Shown: positions 1-8,189 of the stretch, piece by piece
Layout: each line of letters opens with the position of its first letter
How positions within the stretch are numbered: position 1 is the first letter of the stretch
NCBI RefSeq assembly: GCF_013314535.1
Contig: NZ_JABUAE010000001.1
Span: 526,839-590,838, forward strand
Direction: 5' to 3'
Length of the DNA stretch: 64,000 nucleotides
DNA from: Bacillus sp. Xin1
GTDB lineage: Bacteria; Bacillota; Bacilli; Bacillales; Bacillaceae_G
Program-made: the position numbers and the translations under genes
Notes under the pieces: model-generated
Databases searched by the model: none
What the model was told of the DNA's origin: nothing
Seen by the model: only the letters and a program-made list of their open reading frames with translations

Positions 1-735
1 GCACCAAAAGCACAACCAATCCCAGCTGGTGAATACCCAGAAACTCGTGAGAAAATGAGTGGTATCCGTAAAGCAATTGCGAAAGCAATGGTTAACTCTA
101 AACATACAGCTCCTCACGTAACATTAATGGACGAAGTAGATGTAACAGAACTTGTTGCTCACCGTAAAAAGTTCAAAGCAGTAGCAGCTGATAAAGGTAT
201 TAAATTAACTTACCTTCCATACGTTGTAAAAGCTTTAACATCTGCATTACGTGAATTCCCAATGCTGAACACTTCTTTAGATGATGCATCTTCAGAAATC
301 GTTCATAAACATTACTTCAACATCGGTATCGCAGCTGATACAGACAAAGGTCTATTAGTACCAGTTGTTAAAGATACAGATCGTAAATCAATCTTCACTA
401 TTTCTAACGAGATCAATGATCTTGCTGGTAAAGCACGTGAAGGTCGCTTAGCTCCAGCTGAAATGAAAGGTGCTTCTTGCACAATTACAAACATTGGTTC
501 TGCAGGTGGACAATGGTTCACTCCAGTTATCAACCACCCAGAAGTAGCAATCCTTGGTATCGGCCGCATTGCTGAGAAACCAGTTGTGAAAAACGGTGAA
601 ATCGTTGCAGCTCCAGTATTAGCATTATCTCTAAGCTTTGACCATCGTTTAATTGACGGCGCAACTGCTCAAAAAGCATTAAACCAAATTAAACGTCTAT
701 TGAATGACCCACAATTATTAGTAATGGAGGCGTAA
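1..735 (+). CDS. pdhC: Pyruvate dehydrogenase E2 (dihydrolipoyl acetyltransferase), 3' part
   Basis: The reading frame is open from base 1, so the N-terminal lipoyl domain and most of the linker lie outside the window. What remains is the end of the linker, which is rich in Ala and Pro, and the whole acetyltransferase catalytic domain. The active-site motif FDHRLIDGA, with the catalytic His and the DG pair, is near the C-terminus. The enzyme transfers the acetyl group from lipoamide to CoA in the cytoplasmic PDH complex. The E3 gene follows 5 bases downstream, the usual end of a pdhABCD operon. Certain apart from the missing start. Confidence 0.97.
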   Translation, partial: APKAQPIPAGEYPETREKMSGIRKAIAKAMVNSKHTAPHVTLMDEVDVTELVAHRKKFKAVAADKGIKLTYLPYVVKALTSALREFPMLNTSLDDASSEIVHKHYFNIGIAADTDKGLLVPVVKDTDRKSIFTISNEINDLAGKAREGRLAPAEMKGASCTITNIGSAGGQWFTPVINHPEVAILGIGRIAEKPVVKNGEIVAAPVLALSLSFDHRLIDGATAQKALNQIKRLLNDPQLLVMEA

Positions 736-740
736 TAACA

Positions 741-2153
741 ATGGTAGTAGGAGATTTCCCAATTGAATTAGATACAGTCGTTGTTGGTGCAGGTCCTGGT
801 GGATACGTAGCGGCAATTCGTGCAGCACAATTAGGTCAAAAGGTAGCAATTATTGAAAAAGCTAACCTTGGTGGCGTATGCTTAAACGTTGGATGTATTC
901 CTTCAAAAGCGTTAATCAATGCAGGTCATCGTTATGAGAATGCAATGCATTCTGATGACATGGGTATCACTGCAGAGAACGTAAAAGTTGACTTTACAAA
1001 AGTTCAAGAATGGAAAAACGGCGTAGTTAAGAAATTAACTGGCGGTGTTGAAGGCCTTCTTAAAGGTAACAAAGTTGAAATCATTCGCGGTGAAGCTTAC
1101 TTCGTAGATGCTAACACATTACGCGTAATGACTGACGATGCAGCTCAAACTTATACGTTTAAAAATGCTGTTCTTGCAACTGGTTCTACACCAATCGAAA
1201 TTCCTGGATTCAAATACTCTAAACGTGTTATCAACTCTACGGGTGCATTAAGCTTACCTGAAATTCCTAAAAAACTTGTTGTAATCGGCGGCGGTTATAT
1301 CGGTATGGAATTAGGAACTGCATATGCTAACTTCGGTACAGAAGTTACTGTAGTAGAAGCTGGCGATGAAATCTTAGCTGGTTTCGAAAAAGCAATGAGC
1401 TCTGTTGTTAAGCGTGCTCTTCAGAAAAAAGGCAACGTAAACATCCATACAAAAGCTATGGCTAAAGGCGTTGAAGAAACAGAAAACGGCGTAACAGTTA
1501 GCTTCGAAGTTAAAGGCGAAGTACAAACTGTAGAAGCTGATTATGTATTAGTAACTGTAGGTCGTCGTCCAAATACGCAAGAAATCGGTCTTGAGCAAGT
1601 TGGAGTTAAAATGACTGACCGTGGCATCATCGAAATCGATGAGCAATGCCGTACAAACGTACCAAACATCTATGCAATCGGTGATATCGTTCCTGGACCA
1701 CCATTAGCTCACAAAGCTTCTTACGAAGGTAAAGTAGCTGTTGAAGCAATTAGTGGCCATGCATCAGCAATCGATTACATCGGAATTCCAGCAGTATGCT
1801 TCACTGATCCAGAATTAGCATCTGTTGGTTACACTAAGAAACAAGCTGAAGAAGCTGGGATGAGTGTAGCTGTATCTAAGTTCCCATTCGCTGCAAACGG
1901 TCGTGCTTTATCATTAAACAGCACAGATGGTTTCTTACAACTTGTAACACGTAAAGAAGATGGTCTTCTTGTAGGTGCACAAGTTGCAGGTGCAGGTGCT
2001 TCTGATATTATCTCTGAGATTGGTTTAGCTATCGAAGCTGGAATGACAGCAGAAGATATCGCTCAAACAATCCACGCTCACCCAACATTAGGTGAAATCA
2101 CAATGGAAGCAGCAGAAGTTGCTCTTGGAATGCCAATTCACATTGTAAAATAA
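741..2153 (+). CDS. pdhD: Dihydrolipoyl dehydrogenase (E3)
   Basis: A 470-residue flavoprotein, normal length for E3. It has an N-terminal FAD-binding GAGPGG motif (about residues 16-21), the redox-active disulfide pair C47 and C52 in GGVCLNVGC, a central NAD-binding GGGYIGME motif, and the C-terminal HAHPTLGE His-Glu dyad of the dimer interface. It reoxidises dihydrolipoamide for PDH and probably for other 2-oxoacid dehydrogenases. A GGAG sequence at the end of pdhC supplies the ribosome site for ATG 741. A strong terminator follows, so this is the last gene of the PDH operon. Confidence 0.98.
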   Translation: MVVGDFPIELDTVVVGAGPGGYVAAIRAAQLGQKVAIIEKANLGGVCLNVGCIPSKALINAGHRYENAMHSDDMGITAENVKVDFTKVQEWKNGVVKKLTGGVEGLLKGNKVEIIRGEAYFVDANTLRVMTDDAAQTYTFKNAVLATGSTPIEIPGFKYSKRVINSTGALSLPEIPKKLVVIGGGYIGMELGTAYANFGTEVTVVEAGDEILAGFEKAMSSVVKRALQKKGNVNIHTKAMAKGVEETENGVTVSFEVKGEVQTVEADYVLVTVGRRPNTQEIGLEQVGVKMTDRGIIEIDEQCRTNVPNIYAIGDIVPGPPLAHKASYEGKVAVEAISGHASAIDYIGIPAVCFTDPELASVGYTKKQAEEAGMSVAVSKFPFAANGRALSLNSTDGFLQLVTRKEDGLLVGAQVAGAGASDIISEIGLAIEAGMTAEDIAQTIHAHPTLGEITMEAAEVALGMPIHIVK

Positions 2154-2165
2154 TAAGAACAAGCA

Positions 2166-2204
2166 AAATAACCCGCCTCTTATCTATTCAGAGGCGGGTT
2201 ATTT
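2166..2204 (+). terminator. Intrinsic terminator of the pdh operon
   Basis: A 14-bp perfect stem (2166-2179 with 2191-2204) holds a GC core, CCCGCCTC/GAGGCGGG. Its outer A/T pairs supply a T-rich 3' side. It lies 12 bases after the pdhD stop. Confidence 0.9.
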
Positions 2205-2325
2205 TCTATTTAATAAATCTATCTATAAATACTTTAGAAGAGCTTATAGGGTCATTATGTGTATTTGTCGAATGGATATGTAATACTATATATCAAAAAT
2301 GGGAATGCACGTTAATAGAAATAAA

Positions 2326-2378
2326 CTGGACACAAATCCATTACATCTTTTTGTATTATGTAATGGATTTGTGTCCAG
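2326..2378. repeat. Perfect 21-bp inverted repeat with 11-base loop
   Basis: Bases 2326-2346 are the exact reverse complement of 2358-2378; the loop is 2347-2357. The 3' side is followed by TACCATATC and not by a T run, so it is not an ordinary terminator. It ends 46 bases before the start of the small membrane protein gene and could be a structured leader, a processed small RNA, or a remnant of a small repeat element. I do not recognise a known repeat family. Confidence 0.85.
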
Positions 2379-2424
2379 TACCATATCTTATTATAAAATA
2401 GAGCATGTCAAAGGAGACGGTTCC

Positions 2425-2658
2425 ATGAAAATCATCCATGTTATATTTTATCATTTCCTTTTATGGAGTGGATTTTCTATTGTGTTATTCTTATCGAATG
2501 GTGATAAGCTTCATTATAAAGTGATGCTTTTTTTCGTGTTTCTTTACTTAGCATATGTAATTGCTTATGTTGTTCTTAGTGTAAGAAAGCAAGCGCTATT
2601 TCTTACTTGTGCAAATAGTATGTTCTTTTTAATAATATCTTGCTTTTTTAGAAATTAG
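2425..2658 (+). CDS. Small hydrophobic membrane protein, unknown function
   Basis: This frame can be read from 2299, but that would run through the large inverted repeat. ATG 2425 has a good ribosome site (AAAGGAGA at 2410-2417) and is chosen. The 77-residue product starts MKIIHVIFYH and has about three hydrophobic segments (roughly residues 5-22, 32-53 and 60-74) separated by short charged loops, as in a small integral membrane protein. No family is recognised. Its stop overlaps the 3' end of the convergent DUF1885 gene by four bases. The long hairpin and a Spo0A-like box upstream suggest regulated expression, which is inference. Confidence 0.5.
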   Translation: MKIIHVIFYHFLLWSGFSIVLFLSNGDKLHYKVMLFFVFLYLAYVIAYVVLSVRKQALFLTCANSMFFLIISCFFRN

Positions 2659-3047
2659 CGTTTATAAAAGTACATTGTTCTCCCATTAAATAACCTTAAT
2701 TCACCCTCTAGTTTCTTTGCTAAAAAACGGCAGAATTCATTTGCTTTTCCTTTATCCCCAAATGTGGCAGTAGAAGGCAAGGAGATTTGAACAAAAGCTT
2801 GCTCGTTTTCTGTTCCAACCCCCACATAAATAGAATTATATCGATCGTGACTAGATTTTAGTTCAAGTGTAGTCTCTGATGTATTAAGTATCTCATATGG
2901 AAATGCCACGTTAGTATATGCATAGCTAACTTGTGCACCAGTTTGGGAAGTAATTGTTTGATAATAATGAAAAAGTTGTTTTACATCTTCTAATGTGACA
3001 GCTTGTTGCTTAGATTTAGGTACAAGTTTAATAAATGCATGTTGCAT
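2655..3047 (-). CDS. DUF1885-type conserved protein
   Basis: A 130-residue soluble protein starting MQHAFIKLVP, preceded by a clear AGGAGG ribosome site. It has no signal peptide or membrane segment. It matches my memory of the Bacillus/Geobacillus DUF1885 family (small alpha/beta proteins of about 125-130 residues); the function is unknown. It is divergent from the DUF3055 gene, and a 135-base gap holds both promoters. The family assignment is from memory and moderately sure; that it is a gene is clear from the start signal and the codon use. Confidence 0.75.
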   Translation of the reverse strand: MQHAFIKLVPKSKQQAVTLEDVKQLFHYYQTITSQTGAQVSYAYTNVAFPYEILNTSETTLELKSSHDRYNSIYVGVGTENEQAFVQISLPSTATFGDKGKANEFCRFLAKKLEGELRLFNGRTMYFYKR

Positions 3048-3182
3048 AAAGAAATTCCTCCTGACGTAATATATATAGCTATTTTAACACTGTTGTAAAT
3101 TTTTTGACAATTAAAAAGGAATCCTTACTCATTCTGTTTAATATATACAAGTAGAAAGTGCTGTGAAGAACGGAGGGAGTAA

Positions 3183-3479
3183 ATGTTTGAAAAATTGTAT
3201 GATGAACATGAAAGTGTGAAGGTACGATTTTTGGGATTTATGACACATGAAAACCGTTATGATTTTGGGGTTATTTATACAAATATGTTTTTTGGGAAAC
3301 CTCTTGTTGTTTGCATGCAGACAGGGAGAGCGACTCTACTAGGTCAAGACGATGTAGATAATGTTCAACATTTACAGCAAGTCTTTAAATTACAATCGGA
3401 GGAAGAAGCGGATGATCTAGCACAATTTTTTAAATTTCTTGTACCGCCAACGTCCTTACATGCTGAATATGAAGAATAA
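3183..3479 (+). CDS. DUF3055-type conserved protein (SAV0927 family)
   Basis: A 98-residue acidic cytoplasmic protein starting MFEKLYDEHE, with GGAGGGAG four bases before ATG 3183. It has no cysteine cluster or membrane segment. It resembles the small DUF3055/SAV0927 family of Bacilli, whose function is not known. It is a single-gene unit with its own terminator, directly upstream of the SR1 locus. The family call is from memory. Confidence 0.7.
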   Translation: MFEKLYDEHESVKVRFLGFMTHENRYDFGVIYTNMFFGKPLVVCMQTGRATLLGQDDVDNVQHLQQVFKLQSEEEADDLAQFFKFLVPPTSLHAEYEE

Positions 3480-3487
3480 ATAAATGG

Positions 3488-3523
3488 AAACAGTCGTACT
3501 TATTAAGATATGACTGTTTTTTT
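3488..3523 (+). terminator. Intrinsic terminator after the DUF3055 gene
   Basis: The stem AAACAGTC (3488-3495) pairs with GACTGTTT (3512-3519), with three more inner pairs, followed by seven Ts. It separates the DUF3055 gene from the SR1 promoter. Confidence 0.8.
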
Positions 3524-3562
3524 ATGTTATTGTCGCATACTAATATAAAATAAAATTTTTAA

Positions 3563-3611
3563 TGTGTTATACTAAAAACCTATTGACTGAAAAAGTATAA
3601 CATATTAAAAT
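3563..3611 (+). promoter_or_regulatory. SR1 promoter with two CcpN-like operators
   Basis: TTGACT (3583-3588), a 17-base spacer and TAAAAT (3606-3611) form a good sigma-A promoter. Two exact matches to the CcpN operator consensus TRTGHYATAYW flank it. TGTGTTATACT is at 3563-3573 on the plus strand, and TATGTTATACT is at 3594-3604 on the minus strand, between the -35 and -10 boxes. In B. subtilis CcpN represses sr1, gapB and pckA under glycolytic conditions. The pairing of site and promoter here makes the same control very likely. Confidence 0.8.
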
Positions 3612-3674
3612 AAAGACAGAAAGTTAAGCGGTTACAAAAGTTTTTGGGATTATAAACTTAGGGGGAAATAGAAA

Positions 3675-3803
3675 ATGGGAACAATCGTATGTCAAGATTG
3701 TGAAAGTACAATTGCACACTTCGAGGATGAGAAAGTAACAGTACTTTACGGGAAATGTGGATCTTGCGGATGTGATCACAAGGAGCATACAAAAGCCCAA
3801 TAA
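3675..3803 (+). CDS. SR1P-like GapA-binding peptide, copy 1
   Basis: A 42-residue peptide starting MGTIVCQDCE, with a strong AGGGGGAAAT ribosome site before ATG 3675. Cysteines at 6, 9, 28, 31 and 33 form two close pairs, as in a small zinc knuckle, and the C-terminus is rich in His and Lys. The start and middle (MGTIVCQDC, FEDEKVTVLYG) match the SR1P peptide of B. subtilis, which binds glyceraldehyde-3-phosphate dehydrogenase GapA and promotes RNase J1 action. This copy is one residue shorter than the other two in its second Cys cluster (CGSCGC against CGSHCEC). Confidence 0.85.
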   Translation: MGTIVCQDCESTIAHFEDEKVTVLYGKCGSCGCDHKEHTKAQ

Positions 3804-3864
3804 TATATAGGAATCTTGCTACTGAAAAAGTTTTTAGGACCATAAACTTAGGGGGAAATGAAAA

Positions 3865-3996
3865 ATGGGAACAATCGTATGTCAAGTTTGCGAAGAAACA
3901 ATTGCACACTTTGAAGATGAAAAGATAACAGTACTTTACGGAAAATGTGGATCTCATTGCGAATGTAATCACAAGGAACATACAAAAGCTAAGTAA
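3865..3996 (+). CDS. SR1P-like GapA-binding peptide, copy 2
   Basis: A 43-residue peptide nearly identical to copy 1, with its own ribosome site (AGGGGGAAAT) and a duplicated leader (AAACTTAGGGGGAAAT). Differences are CQVC for CQDC, isoleucine at 21, the CGSHCEC second cluster and a KAK end. Cys 6, 9, 28, 32 and 34 are kept. The frame is open and the changes are conservative, so the copy appears to be under selection. Same inferred role as copy 1. Confidence 0.82.
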   Translation: MGTIVCQVCEETIAHFEDEKITVLYGKCGSHCECNHKEHTKAK

Positions 3997-4059
3997 ATAT
4001 ATAGAACGTGTAAATATAAAGGTTTTCAATCATAATGTAAACTCAGGGGGAAATGAAAA

Positions 4060-4191
4060 ATGGGAACAATCGTATGTCAAGTTTGCGAAGGAACAATTGC
4101 ACACTTTGAAGATGAAAAGACAACAGTGCTTTACGGAAAATGTGGGTCTCATTGCGAATGTGGTCACAAAGAGCATACAAAAGCCCAATAA
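4060..4191 (+). CDS. SR1P-like GapA-binding peptide, copy 3
   Basis: A 43-residue peptide with CQVC and CGSHCEC clusters and Thr at 21. An AGGGGGAAAT ribosome site precedes ATG 4060; a nearer ATG at 4053 is in another frame. It differs from copy 2 mainly by E11G, I21T, N35G and the final residue. The SR1 terminator begins eight bases after its stop. Copies 2 and 3 are closest to each other, which fits a second round of duplication. Confidence 0.82.
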   Translation: MGTIVCQVCEGTIAHFEDEKTTVLYGKCGSHCECGHKEHTKAQ

Positions 4192-4198
4192 TAAAAAG

Positions 4199-4224
4199 CG
4201 CCTGCATATTTGCAGGCGTTTTTT
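4199..4224. terminator. Bidirectional terminator between SR1 and tgl
   Basis: The 8-bp GC-rich stem CGCCTGCA/TGCAGGCG (4199-4206, 4211-4218) has a TATT loop. It is followed by TTTTTT on the plus strand and by CTTTTT on the minus strand, so it can end both the SR1 transcript and the convergent tgl mRNA. Confidence 0.9.
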
Positions 4225-5053
4225 AATAAATTGTAGTTGTGTGACCAATGGTTGCAACAATTGCATCATCTCGAATGGGAATGAATTTGAAGGTGGTTTG
4301 TAAGGTATTAGTAGAAGCATGTTGGCTCATAAGGCGGCTATCTATGCGGGTAATAAGATCTGTTAAATATGCTGAGATAAAGGCATAGGGAATCCTTCGT
4401 TCATTTAATAAATAAATGATTTGTTCTTTTGTTTTTACTCCTACACCGTGTCCATAAAAAAAGAAATTACCTAAATAAAAAGCATTCTCTCCTTGCCACT
4501 CAACTGAAGCTGGACTTACTTGTGGATTTTTAAAGTAAACAAGATCGCCAGGAACGATATCCCCACCGGTTTTTGTCACCAGTTTTAAATCTCGATCATA
4601 ATCCCATGTATATAGTAGAAGGTTTGCGAATAAGCGATTAAAAGTTTGCTCATCATATAGAGCTAAAAGTGCTTTGTAAAAAATAATAATCATCGCTGTT
4701 GCACATTCTGTTCCGTACTTTTTTCCATTTTTAAAAATATCTCTTATCGCGACGGAGGGTAGTACATTTGGAAGCAGTTGAAACCCTCCTAGTGGTGTCC
4801 TTTTCCAAAATTCAGGATTACAATAGGATTGTTGGAATGTACGGAACTGAAGCCCACTTTGAAAGAGCTCTAAGGCAGATGTAATAATATGGACTCGTAA
4901 ATTCAGATCAAAACTAAGTTCGCCAACTGTTTGGAATGCATATACTTCTTGATTTCCAGCCATGATGGCTAAGATTTGTTGTTTTTCAGTAGCGAACGGT
5001 TCATTTTCACTCGTGATATAAGGATGTACAATGGAACGACCAATCACAATCAT
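4223..5053 (-). CDS. tgl: Protein-glutamine gamma-glutamyltransferase (spore transglutaminase)
   Basis: A 276-residue protein of the Bacillus Tgl family (B. subtilis Tgl is about 245 residues; the extra length is mostly at the C-terminus). The catalytic cysteine is C117 in YGTECATAM, and conserved blocks such as GDLVYFKNP and WQGENA are present. The enzyme crosslinks coat proteins on the spore surface by epsilon-(gamma-glutamyl)lysine bonds. It stands alone between SR1 and speA and probably has its own sporulation promoter, which I did not resolve. The start has a GTGGGGATAC region upstream with a modest ribosome site. Confidence 0.93.
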   Translation of the reverse strand: MIVIGRSIVHPYITSENEPFATEKQQILAIMAGNQEVYAFQTVGELSFDLNLRVHIITSALELFQSGLQFRTFQQSYCNPEFWKRTPLGGFQLLPNVLPSVAIRDIFKNGKKYGTECATAMIIIFYKALLALYDEQTFNRLFANLLLYTWDYDRDLKLVTKTGGDIVPGDLVYFKNPQVSPASVEWQGENAFYLGNFFFYGHGVGVKTKEQIIYLLNERRIPYAFISAYLTDLITRIDSRLMSQHASTNTLQTTFKFIPIRDDAIVATIGHTTTIY

Positions 5054-5115
5054 AACTGTATCCCCACCTATACGTTACATTCTTTAGTATGGTATGAGTA
5101 AAAGGAGAAATGGTG

Positions 5116-5143
5116 AAAAAAAAGCCTATCAAATGATAGGCTT
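5116..5143 (-). terminator. Terminator of speA overlapping its stop codon
   Basis: AAGCCTATC (5122-5130) pairs with GATAGGCTT (5135-5143), a 9-bp stem with an AAAT loop. On the minus strand it is followed by at least eight Ts. The stem includes the TGA stop of speA. Confidence 0.85.
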
Positions 5144-6601
5144 ATATTCTTTAATAACGCGTAATGTTTGTAATGTCATGTCTTCGGGACCTTGTACTGG
5201 TAGACCTGCTTCTAAATTTTTATGAATGTAGTCTAAGTTTTCTTGTGTAATAATTTCACCTGGAGTAAAGATTGGAATCCCTGGTGGATAAACCATTACA
5301 AAATCAGCTATAATGCGACCAGCAGCATTTTCAAACGGGATGACCTCTGTCTCTGAATAAAAAGCATCTCGAGGAGAGAGGGCAAGTACAGGGATTTCTG
5401 GAATTTCAACTTGTACTTGAACACCTTTGTCAGCTCTATCTTTAAATGTTGTTGCTAGTTCTTGTAAGGCTTTAATAAGAATGTTTGTCTCATCTTCTGT
5501 ATCGCCCAATGTAACAAGGCATAAGATGTTATATAAGTCTGAGAGTTCAACTTCAATGTTATAACGCTCTCTTAACCATAACTCTGCCTCATGACCTGTA
5601 ATTCCTAAGTCTTTTACAGATATAATTAGCTTTGTTGGGTCATAGTTAAATGTGGCATCTGTACCTAACATATCTTTTCCAGGACAATAAAGATGTTCAA
5701 TATCATTTATGGCGTTACGAACCTGCTCAGCTAACTGTATTGTCTTTGATATTAATGCCTTTCCTTCAGTTGCAAGTCGTTTCCTTGCAACATCAAGGGA
5801 AGCAAGCAAAATGTAAGAAGTCGATGTTGTTGTAAGCATACTAATAATGGATTGGACATGTTTTACATTCACAAGGCCCTCTTTTACATTTAGAATAGAG
5901 CTTTGTGTTAACGAACCGCCGAGCTTATGCACACTTGTCGCTGCCATATCTGCCCCAGCTTGCATAGCTGACATTGGTAATTCGTCATGGAAATGAATAT
6001 GAACACCATGAGCTTCATCAACTAATACAGGTATTTCGTAGGAGTGAGCTAATTCTACAATTTGCTGTAGGTCTGCAGCGAACCCAAAGTATGTTGGATT
6101 AATAACGAGTAATCCTTTTGCATCTGCATGTTCTTCGAGTGCTTTTTTTACAGATTGAATTGTAATTCCGTGTGAAATACCGAGCTTTGGATCAATTTCA
6201 GGATGAATGAAAATTGGTTTTGCTCCTGAGAAAATAATGGCTGACATTACAGATTTATGAACGTTTCGTGGTACAAGAATTTTATCCCCTGGGCCACAAA
6301 CACTCATCACCATTGTCATAATCGCACCGCTTGTACCTTGAACGGAAAAGAAAGTATGATCTGCACCAAACGCAGCAGCGGCTAAATCTTGGGCCTCTTT
6401 AATCATACCCTTCGGATGATGTAAATCATCGAGCGGTGCGATATTAATTAAATCAATTGCTAATGCATTATGCCCAATAAATTCGCGAAACGTAGGATCC
6501 ATTCCTTGTCCTTTTTTATGACCTGGGATATGGAATTGAATTGGATTTCGCTTACTGTGCTCTACTAAAGCGGTAAACAATGGTGTTTTGTATTGGGACA
6601 A
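5129..6601 (-). CDS. speA: Arginine decarboxylase
   Basis: A PLP-dependent aminotransferase-fold decarboxylase of the Orn/Lys/Arg class that makes agmatine from arginine for polyamine synthesis. The N-terminal QFHIPGHKKG motif, the PLP-lysine region SVHKLGGSLTQSS and VDEAHGVHIHFHDE are present. TTG 6601 gives 490 residues, the same as B. subtilis SpeA; AGAAGGGG lies just upstream. The GTG at 6610 would touch the ribosome site and is not chosen. Sequence similarity to SpeA is high throughout. In this locus SR1 and tgl lie between it and pdhD. Confidence 0.95.
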   Translation of the reverse strand: MSQYKTPLFTALVEHSKRNPIQFHIPGHKKGQGMDPTFREFIGHNALAIDLINIAPLDDLHHPKGMIKEAQDLAAAAFGADHTFFSVQGTSGAIMTMVMSVCGPGDKILVPRNVHKSVMSAIIFSGAKPIFIHPEIDPKLGISHGITIQSVKKALEEHADAKGLLVINPTYFGFAADLQQIVELAHSYEIPVLVDEAHGVHIHFHDELPMSAMQAGADMAATSVHKLGGSLTQSSILNVKEGLVNVKHVQSIISMLTTTSTSYILLASLDVARKRLATEGKALISKTIQLAEQVRNAINDIEHLYCPGKDMLGTDATFNYDPTKLIISVKDLGITGHEAELWLRERYNIEVELSDLYNILCLVTLGDTEDETNILIKALQELATTFKDRADKGVQVQVEIPEIPVLALSPRDAFYSETEVIPFENAAGRIIADFVMVYPPGIPIFTPGEIITQENLDYIHKNLEAGLPVQGPEDMTLQTLRVIKEYKPII

Positions 6602-7210
6602 TCTATACACCCCTTCTTCTTAGTAATATTTATTATAGAGTTGTTTTATGTGTATCTTGTTCAATAAGAAAGTTATTTCCCCTTGTATAGTTATATAACC
6701 GTCTAGAAGAACTTGATTTGTTTACTTACCATTCAAAAGTTTTTTCATGGAAGCTTCACTTTATTTTCAATAAAACAAAAGCATTATATCACCAATGATT
6801 ATATATGTATAGGGAAAATTATTATTTTTATTATATGCATAATTAGTAGTAAGTTTATCCCATTGTGTGTAAGTAATAAACGCTCATCTTAAGGTTTAAA
6901 GAAAGTGAGAAGACACGTTGGAATCTCGGCAATAGAAGTTTTGGTTTATCCTGCTCGTAGTCAATCAGATCTTTACAGCGGAATTTAGCGGAAGTAAAGG
7001 AGTTAGGTAAGGGGAAATAATACTTAAAGTTACATTTTTAGGTGGCTGAAGAGGTATATTTTTATTAATCTGCTATTTTCAATCTGGCGGGAGATAATTC
7101 CATCATAAAAGGGAAATAGTGTATAATGCAAAGTGACCATAGTGAAGAAGGATGGAAGTTTTATTTTAAGATAGCACAATGGTAAGGATAAAAATGAATG
7201 AGGTGTACAT
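6602..7210. other. Long intergenic region between divergent speA and yktA
   Basis: About 600 bases without a convincing reading frame. The first 280 bases are very AT-rich and should hold the speA promoter. Bases about 6880-7020 are richer in GC and less random in look, but contain stops in all frames checked by eye; they could be a decayed gene or an untranslated RNA. A TATAAT at 7122-7127, with only a weak -35 region, may serve yktA. Confidence 0.4.
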
Positions 7211-7480
7211 ATGGAATATCAATACCCACTTGATTATGACTGGTCAAATGATGAGATGATTGCAATCGTGACATTCTATGAGGCCATTGAAAAGGCATAT
7301 GAGAAAGGTATCGTAAGAGAAGAACTGATGGGACTATATCGTCGCTTTAAAGAAATTGTACCATCGAAAGCGGAAGAGAAGAAAATTGATAAAGAGTTTC
7401 AAGAGGTAAGTGGTTACTCAATATATCGGGTAATTCAAAGAGCAAAAGAAGTAGAAGAACAAAAGATTATAAAAATGTAA
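7211..7480 (+). CDS. yktA: UPF0223 family protein YktA
   Basis: An 89-residue acidic helical protein starting [12 protein letters not shown], with a GAGGTG ribosome site before ATG 7211. The start, with its aromatic residues and YDWSNDEMI, matches the UPF0223 family, and it lies between speA and yktB as in B. subtilis. The function is unknown. Charged helices dominate and there is no membrane segment. Confidence 0.85.
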   Translation: MEYQYPLDYDWSNDEMIAIVTFYEAIEKAYEKGIVREELMGLYRRFKEIVPSKAEEKKIDKEFQEVSGYSIYRVIQRAKEVEEQKIIKM

Positions 7481-7487
7481 AAAGATT

Positions 7488-7516
7488 TTGAAAAATAAAA
7501 CACACAGTGCTATAAT
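7488..7516 (+). promoter_or_regulatory. Near-consensus sigma-A promoter with no gene downstream
   Basis: TTGAAA (7488-7493), a 17-base spacer ending in TGC, and a perfect TATAAT (7511-7516) form a strong promoter that points rightward right after yktA. The next plus-strand gene is almost 900 bases away. Transcription would run at once into the hairpin at 7530-7559 and, if it continued, antisense into yktB. Confidence 0.6.
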
Positions 7517-7529
7517 GGGATAACAACTT

Positions 7530-7559
7530 AAAACGGACAATATTTATATTGTCCGTTTT
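7530..7559. terminator. Hairpin between convergent yktA and yktB
   Basis: AAAACGGACAATA (7530-7542) pairs with TATTGTCCGTTTT (7547-7559), with A and T tails on the two sides, so it can work as a terminator in both directions. The rightward T run is short (TTTTC). Confidence 0.75.
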
Positions 7560-7562
7560 CTA

Positions 7563-8189
7563 CTATCGATTGCAAATTTTATATAAAGGAAGGAGTGAGT
7601 GCATAGTAGTTTCAACCTTCGCAAGAAATTGTTCATCAGTAAGTGTTGAAAATTCTTCTGGTGTGATGTGAATACCAACTAGTAACTCGGCTTTTTTTAT
7701 AGTTGCTAAGCGTTCAATCATTTTTTGCAAATCAGTTATTTCAAGTGAGTTATGTAGTTTTACAGCTGGTTTAGTATGGTCAATGGACCAAACGAAGTCA
7801 TTTGGTATACTTGTTTTTAAATCATTTAAATGTTCTAAGAAGGCATGAGCCGCTTCCACTTTTTGTGGACACTCATAGATTAAACCAAAGTATATGAAAG
7901 CATGGGTACCCCATAAACCAATTTGAAAATGTGGCAGCATTTTATATCCGCGTTTATTTGTTGAAAAAGCAACCCAAGTATCGTTTGGTGGATTGACTTT
8001 ACGTCGTGCATGTTTTGCAACATGATAGAAAAAAGTTTCCCCAGTTTGTTCTGATAAATAATGAGAAAATTGCTCGCCTAGATCTTCTAATTTAGGATGA
8101 ATATTCGTTTTAATAGCATTCATTCGTTCTTCGAGACCATCAACTGCAAAGACAGCAAAGTCAGTTGATTTAAATGTTTGTAATGTCAT
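7563..8189 (-). CDS. yktB: UPF0637 family protein YktB
   Basis: A 208-residue cytoplasmic protein starting [14 protein letters not shown] 8189 follows GGAGGAACTATC; a longer frame upstream lacks a ribosome site. It has the family blocks [29 protein letters not shown] and [11 protein letters not shown]. YktB proteins are of unknown function; some structures show a compact alpha/beta fold. It is convergent to yktA with a shared hairpin. Length and sequence are normal for the family. Confidence 0.88.
   Translation of the reverse strand: MTLQTFKSTDFAVFAVDGLEERMNAIKTNIHPKLEDLGEQFSHYLSEQTGETFFYHVAKHARRKVNPPNDTWVAFSTNKRGYKMLPHFQIGLWGTHAFIYFGLIYECPQKVEAAHAFLEHLNDLKTSIPNDFVWSIDHTKPAVKLHNSLEITDLQKMIERLATIKKAELLVGIHITPEEFSTLTDEQFLAKVETTMHSLLPLYKICNR

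Larger units (their letters stand above)
3618..4224 (+). ncRNA. SR1-type dual-function RNA carrying three SR1P reading frames
   Basis: The predicted transcript runs from about seven bases after the -10 box (3606-3611) to the terminator at 4199-4224. In B. subtilis SR1 is a roughly 200-base RNA between pdhD and speA that base-pairs with ahrC mRNA and encodes the GapA-binding peptide SR1P. Here the locus has the same genomic neighbours but holds three tandem SR1P units of about 190 bases, each with its own AGGGGGAAAT ribosome site. Whether the base-pairing function remains cannot be told by eye. Transcript ends are inferred. Confidence 0.55.

Noticed and set aside
2299-2424. N-terminal extension of the small membrane protein
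   Set aside because: It would be translated through the 21-bp inverted repeat and has no good ribosome site; ATG 2425 does.
3658-4320. Two overlapping minus-strand frames of 123 and 96 codons opposite the SR1P array
   Set aside because: Their similarity to each other comes from the tandem SR1P repeat; they have no ribosome site and are shadows.
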